Positions 26,166-35,748 of a DNA stretch of 38,799 nucleotides are shown piece by piece. This DNA comes from Methanosphaera stadtmanae. Its GTDB lineage: Archaea > Methanobacteriota > Methanobacteria > Methanobacteriales > Methanobacteriaceae. A model generated the notes under the pieces. It made no database searches. It saw nothing but the letters and a program-made list of their open reading frames with translations, and had not been told where the DNA came from. The stretch lies in assembly GCA_015062825.1 (NCBI GenBank), contig SUTR01000022.1, positions 1 to 38,799 on the forward strand. Direction: 5' to 3'. The first letter of the stretch is position 1. Every line of letters begins with the position of its first letter. The translations under genes and the position numbers were made by a program.

Positions 26166-26969
26166 CTATTTGTGTTGTTTCTGCTCATATTTTGTCAGTA
26201 CTTCATCCACATGTATAAAGTAGTCACATCTTTTAATGTGCTTGTTTTTTCTTCTTTTGTTTATACAGTCATAGATTTTATTGTCTTCATCCAAGGCTAT
26301 GCTTAGACAACAGTAGTCATCCATTGTTTCATCATCCAGCTGTTGTCCATTGTATATTTTATCGGTATGTGGCGTTAGTGTTATGACGGCACATAATTCC
26401 AGATCATATAATGATGATATTGTATATGATTTAGCCTCTTTTTTTGTGTCTATCTGTGATATTGTTTTTGATAGTGCCGCATCTATTGCTATTGTATCTG
26501 TCAGGAATGGTATTTCACTATAGGTTATTTGGTTATCTATTTTATATGCAAATTCTGTTGATATCAGTGCTTCTACCAGTTTTCTTGTGGGATATTTGAT
26601 TATTATCTGAAATCCTAATGAAAATCCTGTTTCTATCATATCATCTATTATGAATGCATAGTCATCATATTCTGGTATTAGATAATAGTTGTCTAATAAT
26701 ATTATTGTATTGTCTTCAAATTCATCAAGCAAATTATATGATACATAGCCTATTGTCTGATTTTCATATGTTATCTGCTTGTATAGGAAGAATGTTTCAT
26801 CATCATCTATCGTTTTATCTTCTTGTAATATTGTATCGTGTAGTGTTGGATATTGTGTCCTTATGAATTCTTTTAGGTTGATTTTATGTGTATGATTATC
26901 TTCTGTTAGTGATATGTAGAATTTCGAATGATCTTCTGGATTTTCCAGGATTTGATATAAGTTTTGCAT
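26166..26969 (-). CDS. Unknown protein, possibly acetyltransferase-like
   Basis: A 267-residue soluble protein. No known motif is certain. The stretch QTIGYVSYNLLDEF...LLDNYYLIPEYD resembles strands 4-5 of GNAT acetyltransferases, and KYPTRKLVEALI could be the following helix, but the acetyl-CoA loop (Q/R-x-x-G-x-G/A) is not evident. The C-terminal part has a Cys pair (DDYCCLSIALDED) and a basic segment (NKRRKNKHIKRC). GAGGTAATATTAT precedes the ATG. It lies 34 bases upstream of the barnase gene on the same strand and might share its transcript. Confidence 0.5.
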   Translation of the reverse strand: MQNLYQILENPEDHSKFYISLTEDNHTHKINLKEFIRTQYPTLHDTILQEDKTIDDDETFFLYKQITYENQTIGYVSYNLLDEFEDNTIILLDNYYLIPEYDDYAFIIDDMIETGFSLGFQIIIKYPTRKLVEALISTEFAYKIDNQITYSEIPFLTDTIAIDAALSKTISQIDTKKEAKSYTISSLYDLELCAVITLTPHTDKIYNGQQLDDETMDDYCCLSIALDEDNKIYDCINKRRKNKHIKRCDYFIHVDEVLTKYEQKQHK

Positions 26970-27171
26970 ATAATATTACCTCTTAATATTATTTATTTGT
27001 CTATCTTCTTGTTAATATCTTCTTATTTTATGAAGATTAAGTGAAGATGAATATTAATGTGATGATTATAATGGGACAATTATATCAGTTAAAACCGTGA
27101 AAAAGTATAAAAAAAGGGAGGGATGGTAGAAATAGCATTTATTTAATGTATTGTTAGTTTTTTAGGTTTTA

Positions 27172-27798
27172 TTATCCTTTTACCAGTTTGTAGAAGTTTT
27201 GTGATGTTTGCTGTGGATTGTCACTTAGCATTATGGCTGATACTACTGCGACTCCGTCAAATTTGTTTTCTTCTATTATTTCTCTTGTGTTGTGTTCCTT
27301 GATTCCGCCAATTCCTACTTTTGGTATTTTTATGTTATCTCTGATTAATTCAAGGTCTTCCTTTGTTATTAGTTCTGCATCTTTCTTGGTGTCTGTTGGT
27401 ATTAGTGTTCCAACACCCAAATAGTCGGCCCCTTGCTTTACTGCTTCTGTTGCCTCTTGGTATGTGGTTGTGGTTATTCCTATTATTTTATCGTCTCCTA
27501 GAATACTGCGTGCTATATCACAGGGCATGTCTGTTTGTCCAAGGTGTACTCCTTCTGCATCTACTGCCTGTGCTATGTCAAGGCGGTCGTTTATTATTAG
27601 TGGTACGTCATATTTTGATGTGATCTCCTTTACCTTGACTGCTAGGTTGTAGAAGTCTCTGGTTGAGGATGTTTTTTCCCTTAGCTGTACAATAGTGCAT
27701 CCGCCCTTTATTGCCTCTTCTATGACTTTTAGAAATTCGTCCTCAGAGAGGTTAAACTGGTCTGTTACAAGGTATACTGTGTAGTCTATCATGGTCAT
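27172..27798 (-). CDS. thiE: Thiamine-phosphate synthase
   Basis: A 208-residue TIM-barrel enzyme that joins HMP-diphosphate and thiazole phosphate to thiamine phosphate. Motifs seen are GGCTIVQLREK (phosphate/substrate site), PLIINDRLDIAQAVDAEGVH, LGQTDMP, and GIGGI near the end. The start is uncertain between GTG 27804, ATG 27798 and ATG 27792; the middle one is used. It follows thiM with almost no gap, so the two are translated together. Confidence 0.9.
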   Translation of the reverse strand: MTMIDYTVYLVTDQFNLSEDEFLKVIEEAIKGGCTIVQLREKTSSTRDFYNLAVKVKEITSKYDVPLIINDRLDIAQAVDAEGVHLGQTDMPCDIARSILGDDKIIGITTTTYQEATEAVKQGADYLGVGTLIPTDTKKDAELITKEDLELIRDNIKIPKVGIGGIKEHNTREIIEENKFDGVAVVSAIMLSDNPQQTSQNFYKLVKG

Positions 27799-27806
27799 AG
27801 TCACTC

Positions 27807-28661
27807 TTAGTTTTTTGTAATGTTAGCATATCTGTTTATTATCTTTTCATCCATGAGTGATAATGCATCTATCAGTTCGCTTCTGAATGTTCCTGTTCCT
27901 TTCTTATGATATGCTACTTTTTGATTTGCTACTTCTCCTGCTATTGCCATGACTGCTGCTGCGGTTGTTGCAGCCATTATTGGTGTGGTTACTGCTGCAT
28001 ATGATGCCATGAGACATCCAAGCATGCATCCACTTCCTGTAATGTCACTTAGCATTGGATGTCCATTTCTAATTACATATGTGTCTTTTCCATCGGATAT
28101 TATGTCTATTTGTCCTGATACTGCTATGGTAGTATCAAGTTTTTGTGCTATGCTTTCTACAAGTTTTACATTTGAATCAAGAGTATCTTCATTTATTACA
28201 TCTGTATCTGCTACATCCACTCCTTTTGCCTGTGTACATTCATCTAGGATTTCATATAGCATTGCTAGTGTTTTTATCTCTGATAGGTTTCCTCTGATTA
28301 TTGATGGTTTTGCCTCTTTCATTAATTCCATTGTTGTATCGTTTCTTATTTTGCTTACCCCTATTCCTACAGGATCTAGTACATATGCTTTTTGGAGTTT
28401 TGCTGCTGTCTGGGATGCTATTTTCATGGCTTCTATTTGTGATTTATATAGTGTTCCGATGTTTATTAATAATGTGTTTACTACGGTTACCATTTCTTCG
28501 GCTTCATCGGGTTCATTTGCCATGATTGGTGATCCACCTATTGCAAGTACTGCATTTGCACAGTCGTTTATTGTTACAAAGTTTGTTATACAATGGGTTA
28601 ATGGACTCCTGCTTCTTAAGTTTTCTACTGTTTCTATTATTTTATCATTTATTTGACTCAT
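27807..28661 (-). CDS. thiM: Hydroxyethylthiazole kinase
   Basis: A 284-residue kinase that phosphorylates the thiazole part of thiamine for salvage. SPLTHCITNFVTINDCANAV and GGSPIMANEPDEA near the start, DPVGIGVSKIR in the middle and DITGSGCMLG (catalytic Cys in the anion hole) fit ThiM. AAGAAGTGA lies ahead of the ATG. It is the first gene of a thiM-thiE unit. Together with the cytX-like importer at 1164 this indicates use of thiamine breakdown products from the habitat. Confidence 0.9.
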   Translation of the reverse strand: MSQINDKIIETVENLRSRSPLTHCITNFVTINDCANAVLAIGGSPIMANEPDEAEEMVTVVNTLLINIGTLYKSQIEAMKIASQTAAKLQKAYVLDPVGIGVSKIRNDTTMELMKEAKPSIIRGNLSEIKTLAMLYEILDECTQAKGVDVADTDVINEDTLDSNVKLVESIAQKLDTTIAVSGQIDIISDGKDTYVIRNGHPMLSDITGSGCMLGCLMASYAAVTTPIMAATTAAAVMAIAGEVANQKVAYHKKGTGTFRSELIDALSLMDEKIINRYANITKN

Positions 28662-28854
28662 ATATTCACTTCTTATATTTTTAATTATTATTCATTACAA
28701 ATTCTATAATTATTTATGTTTTTAATAGAATATAAGATTTATTGAAAAAATGTTTCAGTAGAGAAAAATACTATACATTTATTAATTAATTAGTAAAAAG
28801 AATGAAAATATATAGTTTTTATTCGAATAAATGAATTAAAAGAGGAATATTGTT

Positions 28855-29658
28855 TTATTTGCTTTTTATTTTTTCATAGATTTTCTCGGTTAGTGGCAAT
28901 GATATGAACATGTAGATATAAATGCTTAGTATGAGAGCTATTATATTTGCTATTGATGTAAAGGCCATGAGCTGATTTTGTATCTGTGGATATAGGGAGG
29001 TTAATGCTGATATTCCTGCAACACTCATACTTGTACTTCCTATTCCACATGCTATTGCATATGAATATGGATGTAATGGTATTATATTTGCAAGTATTGG
29101 TACAAGTATGCTTAGTATTAGTGCTCCCAGTACTGTTGCTATAATGTATACTATCATGAATCCTTTTGTTTCAGATGAATTGAAACCATACTTATCTATT
29201 ATGACTGCCATTTGTGGTTCCCTGCAGATGGAACTGGTCATTCCTATTGCTTCACGTTTGAATCCTAATATTATTGCAAGGGGCAGTCCTATTATTATTG
29301 CTCCAAGGTCTCCTAATTGTTCAAGTATTATTAGGGGCCCTACATCAATCAGCATGTTAATGTTTTGTCCACTTATTATTGACAGTTTTGCTATTAGTGG
29401 TCCTATGATGATTAACATTATAATGCTTGCAGTTTTTGATTGTTTAATGTTTATCCATGTAATTTTTGATGATTTGTATAGTATGACTGATATTATTAGT
29501 GCATAGATCATGGGTAGTAAGATAATAGTAACTTGATTAAATAGTGAATATTTTAGTTCTCCTATATATTGAGAGATGAGAAATATCAACAGTACTGATA
29601 AATGTAATTTATAATCAAAAAGCTCTTTATCATATTGTCTTCTTTTGTCATTAGTCAC
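28855..29658 (-). CDS. Multi-pass membrane protein, paralogue 1 (possibly DUF3100)
   Basis: A 267-residue protein with about eight hydrophobic segments, homologous over its length to that of 30268-31164. Both share the cytoplasmic-looking loop GMTSSICREPQMAV.ID..GFNS and IPLHP(Y/F)..(A/G).ACGIGS. It starts at GTG 29658 with AGGATG about 10 bases ahead. The conserved polar loop with Arg, Glu and Pro inside a membrane protein suggests a transporter. The family name is a recollection and not certain. The N-terminus is a short charged tail (NDKRRQYDKELFDYKLHL). Confidence 0.6.
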   Translation of the reverse strand: MTNDKRRQYDKELFDYKLHLSVLLIFLISQYIGELKYSLFNQVTIILLPMIYALIISVILYKSSKITWINIKQSKTASIIMLIIIGPLIAKLSIISGQNINMLIDVGPLIILEQLGDLGAIIIGLPLAIILGFKREAIGMTSSICREPQMAVIIDKYGFNSSETKGFMIVYIIATVLGALILSILVPILANIIPLHPYSYAIACGIGSTSMSVAGISALTSLYPQIQNQLMAFTSIANIIALILSIYIYMFISLPLTEKIYEKIKSK

Positions 29659-29822
29659 TGTTTAATCCATCCTAAATTTGATTATTTCCAGAATTATTTT
29701 TTAGGAAAAAAATATTCAATGATTTACAATACATATGCAATAATAAATTATCCCTATAATGCATAGGTAATGTTAAATCTAAAATAAAATAAATAAAAAT
29801 AAAAAAAAGTTTATATTGAGTC

Positions 29823-30290
29823 TTATATCATTCCTGATGTGATAAGTACTCCCTGAGCTATTAAAGCTGATCCCAAATATGTACCAAGTATTACAAAGAA
29901 TGTAACCAGAATTCCCTTTAAACCAACTTTCTTAAACTCATTCAAATCCTTACCCATAGCAATTCCTGCATAAGCAAGCAGTATGGTTGTTAATGAAATC
30001 AATTCAACACGAGATGTATAATATATTATCACTCCAGAAACTGGAGATATTGGAAGTGCTAAAATCAATCCAATCAGGCTAATATATAAAATAGACGGTA
30101 TGTTTACAGGTATTATTTTCTCAAGTATTAACCCTACCAATGATATTAAACATAGTATAAACATTCCAACAATGGACTCCTGAAATGGATACTGATATCC
30201 AACGTAGTTTCCTATTGCAGACATTATTGAAAAGATCACTAGAATTCCTATCCATTCAAGTACGGTATCAATCGACAAATTCGCTTTCAA
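29823..30290 (-). CDS. Small multi-pass membrane protein, partner of the family
   Basis: A 155-residue protein with five hydrophobic segments (for example ESIVGMFILCLISLVGLILE and ISLTTILLAYAGIAMG). It starts at TTG 30290, overlapping the upstream gene by 23 bases; GGAG lies 12 bases ahead. The overlap indicates that it is made together with the larger membrane protein and may form one complex. No family is recognised with confidence. Confidence 0.6.
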   Translation of the reverse strand: MKANLSIDTVLEWIGILVIFSIMSAIGNYVGYQYPFQESIVGMFILCLISLVGLILEKIIPVNIPSILYISLIGLILALPISPVSGVIIYYTSRVELISLTTILLAYAGIAMGKDLNEFKKVGLKGILVTFFVILGTYLGSALIAQGVLITSGMI

Positions 30291-31164
30291 TATTTAACAG
30301 TTCTCCTTCACGTTCTTCATTATCTGTTTTAATAATTACAGGTATTATCGGTTCTAACTTTCTATATAACCATTCTGTTAATGGGATTGCGACAAAGATA
30401 TATACATACATTCCTGTTACCATTGCAATCAAGTTTGCCATTCCACTGAATGCTTCCATCTGAACTGCATATTGTGGAAATATTGTTGAAAGTGATGCTA
30501 CTGCTGCAGCATTCATACTGGCACTTCCTATTCCACATGCCATTCCATATGCAAATGGATGTAATGGTATTATATATACCAGTACACTTGCAAGTATACT
30601 TATAAAGGGTGTTCCCAGTACTGTTCCTATGAGAAATACTGTGAAAAATCCTTTTGTTTCTGGTGAGTTAAATCCGAATCTGTCAATTACTACTGCCATC
30701 TGTGGCTCTCTACAAATGGAACTTGTCATTCCTATTGATTCGCGTTTAAATCCTAATAGTAATGCTATAGGTAATGCTGCAAATATTGTACCAAGGTTTC
30801 CTACTTCCTGTAGTAAGATTGCAGGTCCTGCATTGAATATTATTCCAATGTTCTGTCCACTGGCTATTGCAAGCTTGGCAAGCAGGGGACCAATCAACAG
30901 CATCATTATTGCACTTGCCCTATTGGATTGCTTTTCTCCTATCCATGTTATAGGCTTGAATACATATATTGCTACGGCAAGTATAAGTGCATACAATAAT
31001 GGCATTATCACTATTGATATTCCTGCTAATTGTAAGCTTATTATTCCAATATATTCGGATATAACTATAATTAACAAAACGGTTAAGTGTAATTTATAAT
31101 CCTTAACGGGTTTTATTAAGTCTTCGTTATCTGAAGTATATTTATTTTTGACTTCCATAGTCAT
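30268..31164 (-). CDS. Multi-pass membrane protein, paralogue 2 (possibly DUF3100)
   Basis: A 298-residue protein with eight or nine hydrophobic segments, the longer paralogue of the protein at 28855-29658. It contains GMTSSICREPQMAVVIDRFG and IPLHPFAYGMACGIGSASM. An acidic tail (NEEREGELLNIESEFVD) is extra. AGGAG lies 4 bases before ATG 31164; ATG 31158 is the alternative. The stop is TGA, used inside the next gene's start region. Gene order paralogue 2 - small partner - paralogue 1 suggests a small transport operon of unknown substrate. Confidence 0.6.
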   Translation of the reverse strand: MTMEVKNKYTSDNEDLIKPVKDYKLHLTVLLIIVISEYIGIISLQLAGISIVIMPLLYALILAVAIYVFKPITWIGEKQSNRASAIMMLLIGPLLAKLAIASGQNIGIIFNAGPAILLQEVGNLGTIFAALPIALLLGFKRESIGMTSSICREPQMAVVIDRFGFNSPETKGFFTVFLIGTVLGTPFISILASVLVYIIPLHPFAYGMACGIGSASMNAAAVASLSTIFPQYAVQMEAFSGMANLIAMVTGMYVYIFVAIPLTEWLYRKLEPIIPVIIKTDNEEREGELLNIESEFVD

Positions 31165-31881
31165 ACATCTCCTGAAGTAATACTATTTTAAGAATTAATA
31201 ATACATATATTTTCTTATCAAATAGAAATCACTACAGACATTTGAAATGTTCATTATTTTAATTAATATTATTTAATAGTTTCTAATATAAAAACATTCA
31301 ATAATTATTTTAGATAATTAATTAAACAATGATTAATATTTATCATTATTATAATATATAATTTAAAACAATTTATAAATTTATTGATTAAAAATAAAAA
31401 ATTTATAGAAAAAATAGAAAAAAAATAAAAAATAAATTAAAGAAAAAAAATAATTGAAAAATAAAATATCAAATAAATAAAGCAAAACAAATAAAAAGAA
31501 ATAATCATCCATAATATTAAAAAAAAGCATAGTTAAATAAAAAATTCAGAAAAAAAATTCATAAAACTTTTCAATTAATAAAAAAAAGCATTATGAGAAG
31601 TTTTATAAAAAATCATAAAAAATGGATTTCTACACTTAAATCGTAAAATAAGAACAAAAAGAAGAGTAATAATAAAATAAAAAGATTTAAAATACTTCTA
31701 GACCATAACAGCTAATTAAAATGTTCCAAAAATGTGTTGATTAGTGATTTTTTGTTCCAAAAAAGTGCAACAAATGAGAATTTTTGATTCCTAAAATGTG
31801 AACAAAAACACCCCTTTGTTCCTAAAAAGTGATTAAATATTCTTGTTATATGCACAAAAAAAATGATAAAAAAAGAAAGTT
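31165..31881. other. 0.7-kb AT-rich region without a gene
   Basis: Very AT-rich, A-run-dominated DNA with no reading frame worth calling. Near its right end lie four spaced direct repeats (31723-31831, listed separately). The left 60 bases include the leader of the membrane-protein operon. Confidence 0.6.
31723..31831. repeat. Four 14-bp direct repeats, 31-33 bp apart
   Basis: GTTCCAAAAATGTG (31723), GTTCCAAAAAAGTG (31754), ATTCCTAAAATGTG (31787) and GTTCCTAAAAAGTG (31818) share the pattern rTTCCwAAAAwGTG. Start-to-start distances are 31, 33 and 31 bases, close to three helical turns, so bound proteins would lie on one face of the DNA. The spacers are unrelated to one another. They look like a binding array for a regulator or an initiator rather than CRISPR repeats. 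Confidence 0.6.
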
Positions 31882-32076
31882 CTAAAAACCCTTATATTGA
31901 TAATGGAAAGTGGTAACCTTCTGATTCTTACAATTAATCTCAAAGGTCCACTCTATCTCATCACCATCATTCAACTGATACATCTCAACAATCTCACGTG
32001 GAACCTCAACATACATAGGCTTATCTTCATCATCATTTTCACGCATAACTTTCCTCTTAAACTCTAACTTAACCAT
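31882..32076 (-). CDS. AbrB/MazE-like small DNA-binding protein
   Basis: A 64-residue protein with the swapped-hairpin pattern YVEVPREIVEMYQLNDGDEIEW: a strand, Pro-Arg-(E/D), a helix, then L..GD.(I/V)E as in AbrB and MazE. It would act as a dimeric transcription factor or antitoxin. The C-terminal part (TFEINCKNQKVTTFHYQYKG) forms extra strands. It is the second gene after the coiled-coil protein on the same strand, and the 31723-31831 repeats lie just downstream of it. Confidence 0.65.
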   Translation of the reverse strand: MVKLEFKRKVMRENDDEDKPMYVEVPREIVEMYQLNDGDEIEWTFEINCKNQKVTTFHYQYKGF

Positions 32077-32094
32077 TTAAATACCACCTGTAAA

Positions 32095-32358
32095 TTATAA
32101 CTTCTTCAATTCATCATCAATATCTTTAATTGATTCTTCCTTTTTCCTAATAGAATCTTCAAGTTCACTGATTTGATGCTTTAAATCATCAATTTCCTGA
32201 CTAAGAATAAACTTCTGAATTTCAAGCTTACCATCCTCAGTCTGTGACCATTGCTTTGCATTATCAACAAACTCCTCCTTACTAAGATTCATCTGTTTTA
32301 AAACATCTTCATGATTATCAGCAAAATTATTAAAAATATTTTCTAAACGTTCTGACAT
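32095..32358 (-). CDS. Small coiled-coil protein
   Basis: An 87-residue acidic protein. Residues 1-45 are a helical region with KQMNLSKEEFVDNAKQW; residues 46-87 form a heptad coiled coil (EIDDLKHQISELEDSIRKKE). No signal or membrane segment. It is the first gene of a two-gene unit with the AbrB-like protein, 18 bases apart. Function unknown; the pairing suggests joint regulation. Confidence 0.6.
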   Translation of the reverse strand: MSERLENIFNNFADNHEDVLKQMNLSKEEFVDNAKQWSQTEDGKLEIQKFILSQEIDDLKHQISELEDSIRKKEESIKDIDDELKKL

Positions 32359-32541
32359 AAAAATATACCACTAACTAATTTTCATCTATAGTATAATATT
32401 ATAACATTAATTATTTAAAATTAATCAAAAAAATATAGAAGACAAATGAGGATGATTAAAGTAATATATTAAGTAAATTTAATTAATTAAAAAAGAAATT
32501 AAGGAAGATGCAACTAAGCATTCCCCTTCAACATCACCATA

Positions 32542-34113
32542 TCATATTAAGTTATGATAGGCAAGATAATAATTCATCATTTTATATGATTTCTCAGAAC
32601 TGCCTGATGCTATAGTTCCATGAGGAGTTTTAACCTCACATGTAACACTTACAATACCCCTCTGATTACAGTAATCCTCAACAGCTCCAGGATATTCTGC
32701 TGCAGCCTTATCATATATTATGCTGCGACTTGATGTTTTTGAACTGATATATTTTGAAAGAGCTGCACTTTCCTTTAAGGGACTGTATGATCCCATAGCT
32801 GCATCAGCTCCTGGTTCTCCACCCGGCATCGTACAATGAAAATCACCTAAACTAACCGCTTTCTTACTTATGGCAAAGTTAACCAATTTATTTGACAATG
32901 TTCCACTTTTATCGGCAACGGCATTAAGATTTACACCATTAAGTGTTCGAGTATTGTTTCCTGTGTAACTTGGAGCTGCAAATGGGAAGATATAAAGTGT
33001 TCCATGAATTTTTTTAGTGGCAAGATTATTAATTAAACGTACAGCTGCTAATTGACTGGACAATTCATTTCCATGAATTCCTGCTACGATAAATACGCAT
33101 TTACCATTTCCATCACCTAAAACCACATATGGAGTAGCACTACTTGCACAATTTACAAGTTCCTCTGTTATGGATGTTTTAGGTAAGCTATTGTATAAAA
33201 CAGTGTTTTTCTTGATATTTCCCTTGCTTGCCCAGTTGATTGTATATATCTTTAATGATACGATAAGTTTGCTAGTTTGAGTACTTGATAAATGACGAAT
33301 TGTTCCTCCATAGACTACACTTATGGTATAATTTCTTACTATGTTTAATGGAGTATATTTAGCGCTTGCAGTACCGTTTTTAACCGTTACTTTAGCAAAA
33401 GTTAATCCATTTACCTTAAATACTAACGTTCCACCATTGACCAACCTATTTTTGTTATCATATACCTTGGCATTTATTGTTGTTGATGTATTAGTCTTGG
33501 CATTAACATTACCTAAAACTATTTTTGTTGCAATCTTCTTAATGGTTAATGTTGCATTGGCACGATTGGAATTTACTGTGGATGATCCGGCATAGACTGC
33601 TGTGATATTGTATTTTCCACTTTTTAATGATGATGTATCATATGCTAATTGTGCCTTACCATTAATTATCTGGACAACACCAAGGGTAATTCCATTTATC
33701 TTATATGCAAGCTTACCACTAGCCACATACTTATTTAATGTTTTGTCGACAACTGTTGTTCTTAAAACAACAGTATCTGAATAGGTTGCAGTTATATTTG
33801 CAACTGACATCTTACTTGAATGTTTAGTTTGATTGTTATTGGAAGCTGTTTTCACATAGTTTAACTGATTGTCCTGCGTTTTAGTGATTGATTTATTATA
33901 TGAATTGTCTGTTGAGATATTCTTGTTATAAGTAGCTCTATTGGTATTTTGTGTATCTTCCTGATTGTTATTTACATATGCAGGGCGTTCTATAGTTATA
34001 TCCGTTGCATCTGAGATTTGATTTATTCCATCAGTATTGTTTATGCCTGCATTTACTGTAGGAATAAAACATAATAAACATAATAGTAATATTATTAGTC
34101 CAAACTTTCTCAT
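32542..34113 (-). CDS. Secreted Ig-repeat protein with zinc deacylase domain
   Basis: A 523-residue exported protein. A signal peptide (MRKFGLIILLLCLLCFIPTVNA) precedes an Asn/Thr-rich stretch and two Ig-like repeats of about 95 residues each (KLAYKINGITLGVVQIINGK, GTLVFKVNGLTFAKVTVKNG). From residue 330 it has an AstE/AspA-type (M14-related) zinc hydrolase: H347 and E350 in IHGNE, H426 in LGDFHCTMPGG and the likely catalytic E493 in VTCEVKTPHG. ATG 34113 is chosen since GGAGG lies 11 bases ahead; TTG 34131 is less likely. It is probably a cell-surface peptidase or deacylase, substrate unknown. Confidence 0.75.
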   Translation of the reverse strand: MRKFGLIILLLCLLCFIPTVNAGINNTDGINQISDATDITIERPAYVNNNQEDTQNTNRATYNKNISTDNSYNKSITKTQDNQLNYVKTASNNNQTKHSSKMSVANITATYSDTVVLRTTVVDKTLNKYVASGKLAYKINGITLGVVQIINGKAQLAYDTSSLKSGKYNITAVYAGSSTVNSNRANATLTIKKIATKIVLGNVNAKTNTSTTINAKVYDNKNRLVNGGTLVFKVNGLTFAKVTVKNGTASAKYTPLNIVRNYTISVVYGGTIRHLSSTQTSKLIVSLKIYTINWASKGNIKKNTVLYNSLPKTSITEELVNCASSATPYVVLGDGNGKCVFIVAGIHGNELSSQLAAVRLINNLATKKIHGTLYIFPFAAPSYTGNNTRTLNGVNLNAVADKSGTLSNKLVNFAISKKAVSLGDFHCTMPGGEPGADAAMGSYSPLKESAALSKYISSKTSSRSIIYDKAAAEYPGAVEDYCNQRGIVSVTCEVKTPHGTIASGSSEKSYKMMNYYLAYHNLI

Positions 34114-34392
34114 TATAAAGTATTCCTCCAAATTTATATATTTATGATAATGTTTGTATTATAAACTTATTATATTTAATATCATTACAACAGGATAAGA
34201 AATATACTAATCAAAAAACCATATTAAATTACAAAAATATAGCATTTACAAAGAATAATAATGATTATGAAAATTTGCATATAAACTAAAACATTAAAAA
34301 AAGATAGGATAATATAAAAAAAAAGACTCTCAAAAACTATTTAATAGAACAAAGAAATAATTTATAAAACTAAAAAAATGAAAAAATGGGGA

Positions 34393-35037
34393 TTATTTGA
34401 TTTTCCATGAGTTTTCAATAGTGTCAAACACACCAAATACATCAGAAGATATTCCTGAAGGACACTGTCCAAAGAATCTGTAATAGTGACCATTGGATTC
34501 TACCCATGTATCCCTATAGGATGTTGATCCTACATTATAATTGAAACGCATAGCATTTTTTCCACTGATTGTAACAGGTTCTGATGATTCTAAGTTGAAC
34601 TGTCCTGAACCTTCCATTACACCATATATACTATCTGACTTATATGCTTCCTCAAAGCTTACACCATTTGGAAGCTTGTCGAATTTGGATATTTCAGCCT
34701 TTATAATATATACGTCTGTTACATTGGTAGCACTGGTATTTATCACATCACTTGAATTTTCCAACTGAGAAATTGCTGCTTCATTATCATTGTAGATTTT
34801 TTTACTGGTCGGATTTAATATGATGGATGATGGACTGCTTGACAAAAATGGCGTCTTGATAGCATCGTTATATTCATAGACAGTCCATGTATTTGGAAGG
34901 TCAAATGAATAATCGTTGTCTTCAAAATGATTCATATCACCATTTGCTGTTAGATATGTTGGTGTCAGCATGAAAAATAATGCTATGAGAACTACCGAAC
35001 ATATAAGTAAAATATAAGGTAATGCTTTAAATTTCAT
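34393..35037 (-). CDS. Membrane-anchored extracellular protein of unknown function
   Basis: A 214-residue protein with one N-terminal membrane anchor (LPYILLICSVVLIALFFML) and a soluble outer domain. That domain has the layout FEDNDYSFDLPNTWTVYEYN...MRFNYNVGS..YRDTWVESNGHYYRFFGQC, which resembles the PsbP-like/DUF-type domains common in secreted methanogen proteins. ATG 35037 is used with AAGTGAT ahead; GTG 35046 is possible. It follows the fumarase beta gene closely and probably shares its transcript. Confidence 0.6.
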   Translation of the reverse strand: MKFKALPYILLICSVVLIALFFMLTPTYLTANGDMNHFEDNDYSFDLPNTWTVYEYNDAIKTPFLSSSPSSIILNPTSKKIYNDNEAAISQLENSSDVINTSATNVTDVYIIKAEISKFDKLPNGVSFEEAYKSDSIYGVMEGSGQFNLESSEPVTISGKNAMRFNYNVGSTSYRDTWVESNGHYYRFFGQCPSGISSDVFGVFDTIENSWKIK

Positions 35038-35046
35038 AGTTATCAC

Positions 35047-35577
35047 TTATTTATTCTTTTTATATAAATTTTCATCATGAGAATCCATAGTTACTATTAA
35101 TGGTCCGAAACGTTTGACATTCAATTTCCATATGGCCTCGGGCATTCCCAAATCTAGCCATTCAACACCATCCACATTTTCAATGCTGCTTACATACAAT
35201 GCTGCACAGCCACCTACTGCGGTTAGAAATACTGCGTTGTTTCTAACTAATGCCTCTTGTGTATTATCATCCATTCCACCCTTACCAATTATAGCTTTAA
35301 CTCCCATATCAAGTACATCGGCCTCATATGGATTCATCCTCATACTTGTTGTAGGACCAACTGCTACAATATTATAATCTTCATTGTCCTGTTGAATTAT
35401 AGGACCTGCATGGAATAGTACAATACCTTCCAAGTCCATGGGTGCACCAGATTCTATTATACGTTTATGTGCACTATCACGAGCTGTATAAATAGTTCCT
35501 GTTAGAAATACTGTATCTCCAGCATTTAATTTACTGATATCCTCATCGGTCAATGGTGTGTTTAATTCATATTCCAA
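35047..35577 (-). CDS. fumB: Fumarate hydratase class I, beta subunit
   Basis: A 176-residue protein matching the C-terminal half of class I fumarases. [45 protein letters not shown] and [11 protein letters not shown] are typical. The partner alpha subunit, which carries the iron-sulfur cysteines, is not in the window. In methanogens these subunits serve the incomplete reductive TCA branch. It starts at TTG 35577; no better in-frame start exists before the first motif. It is transcribed away from the DUF2070 gene; the 170-bp space between should hold both promoters. Confidence 0.85.
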   Translation of the reverse strand: MEYELNTPLTDEDISKLNAGDTVFLTGTIYTARDSAHKRIIESGAPMDLEGIVLFHAGPIIQQDNEDYNIVAVGPTTSMRMNPYEADVLDMGVKAIIGKGGMDDNTQEALVRNNAVFLTAVGGCAALYVSSIENVDGVEWLDLGMPEAIWKLNVKRFGPLIVTMDSHDENLYKKNK

Positions 35578-35748
35578 TATAAAACCCCATTATTTTATTG
35601 AATAAAAAAAAATTTTAAATTATTATTATATATCTATGTAAATCTATACTAATAGTATTTTTCATATAACGTGTAATATAAGTAATATACTTATCTTATT
35701 TATGATAAATATATTATACATATACAATTATAGTAGGAAATTAATATC

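Noticed and set aside
31723-31831. CRISPR array
   Set aside because: Repeats are only 14 bases and vary, spacers are 17-19 bases and AT-rich, and no cas gene is in the window.
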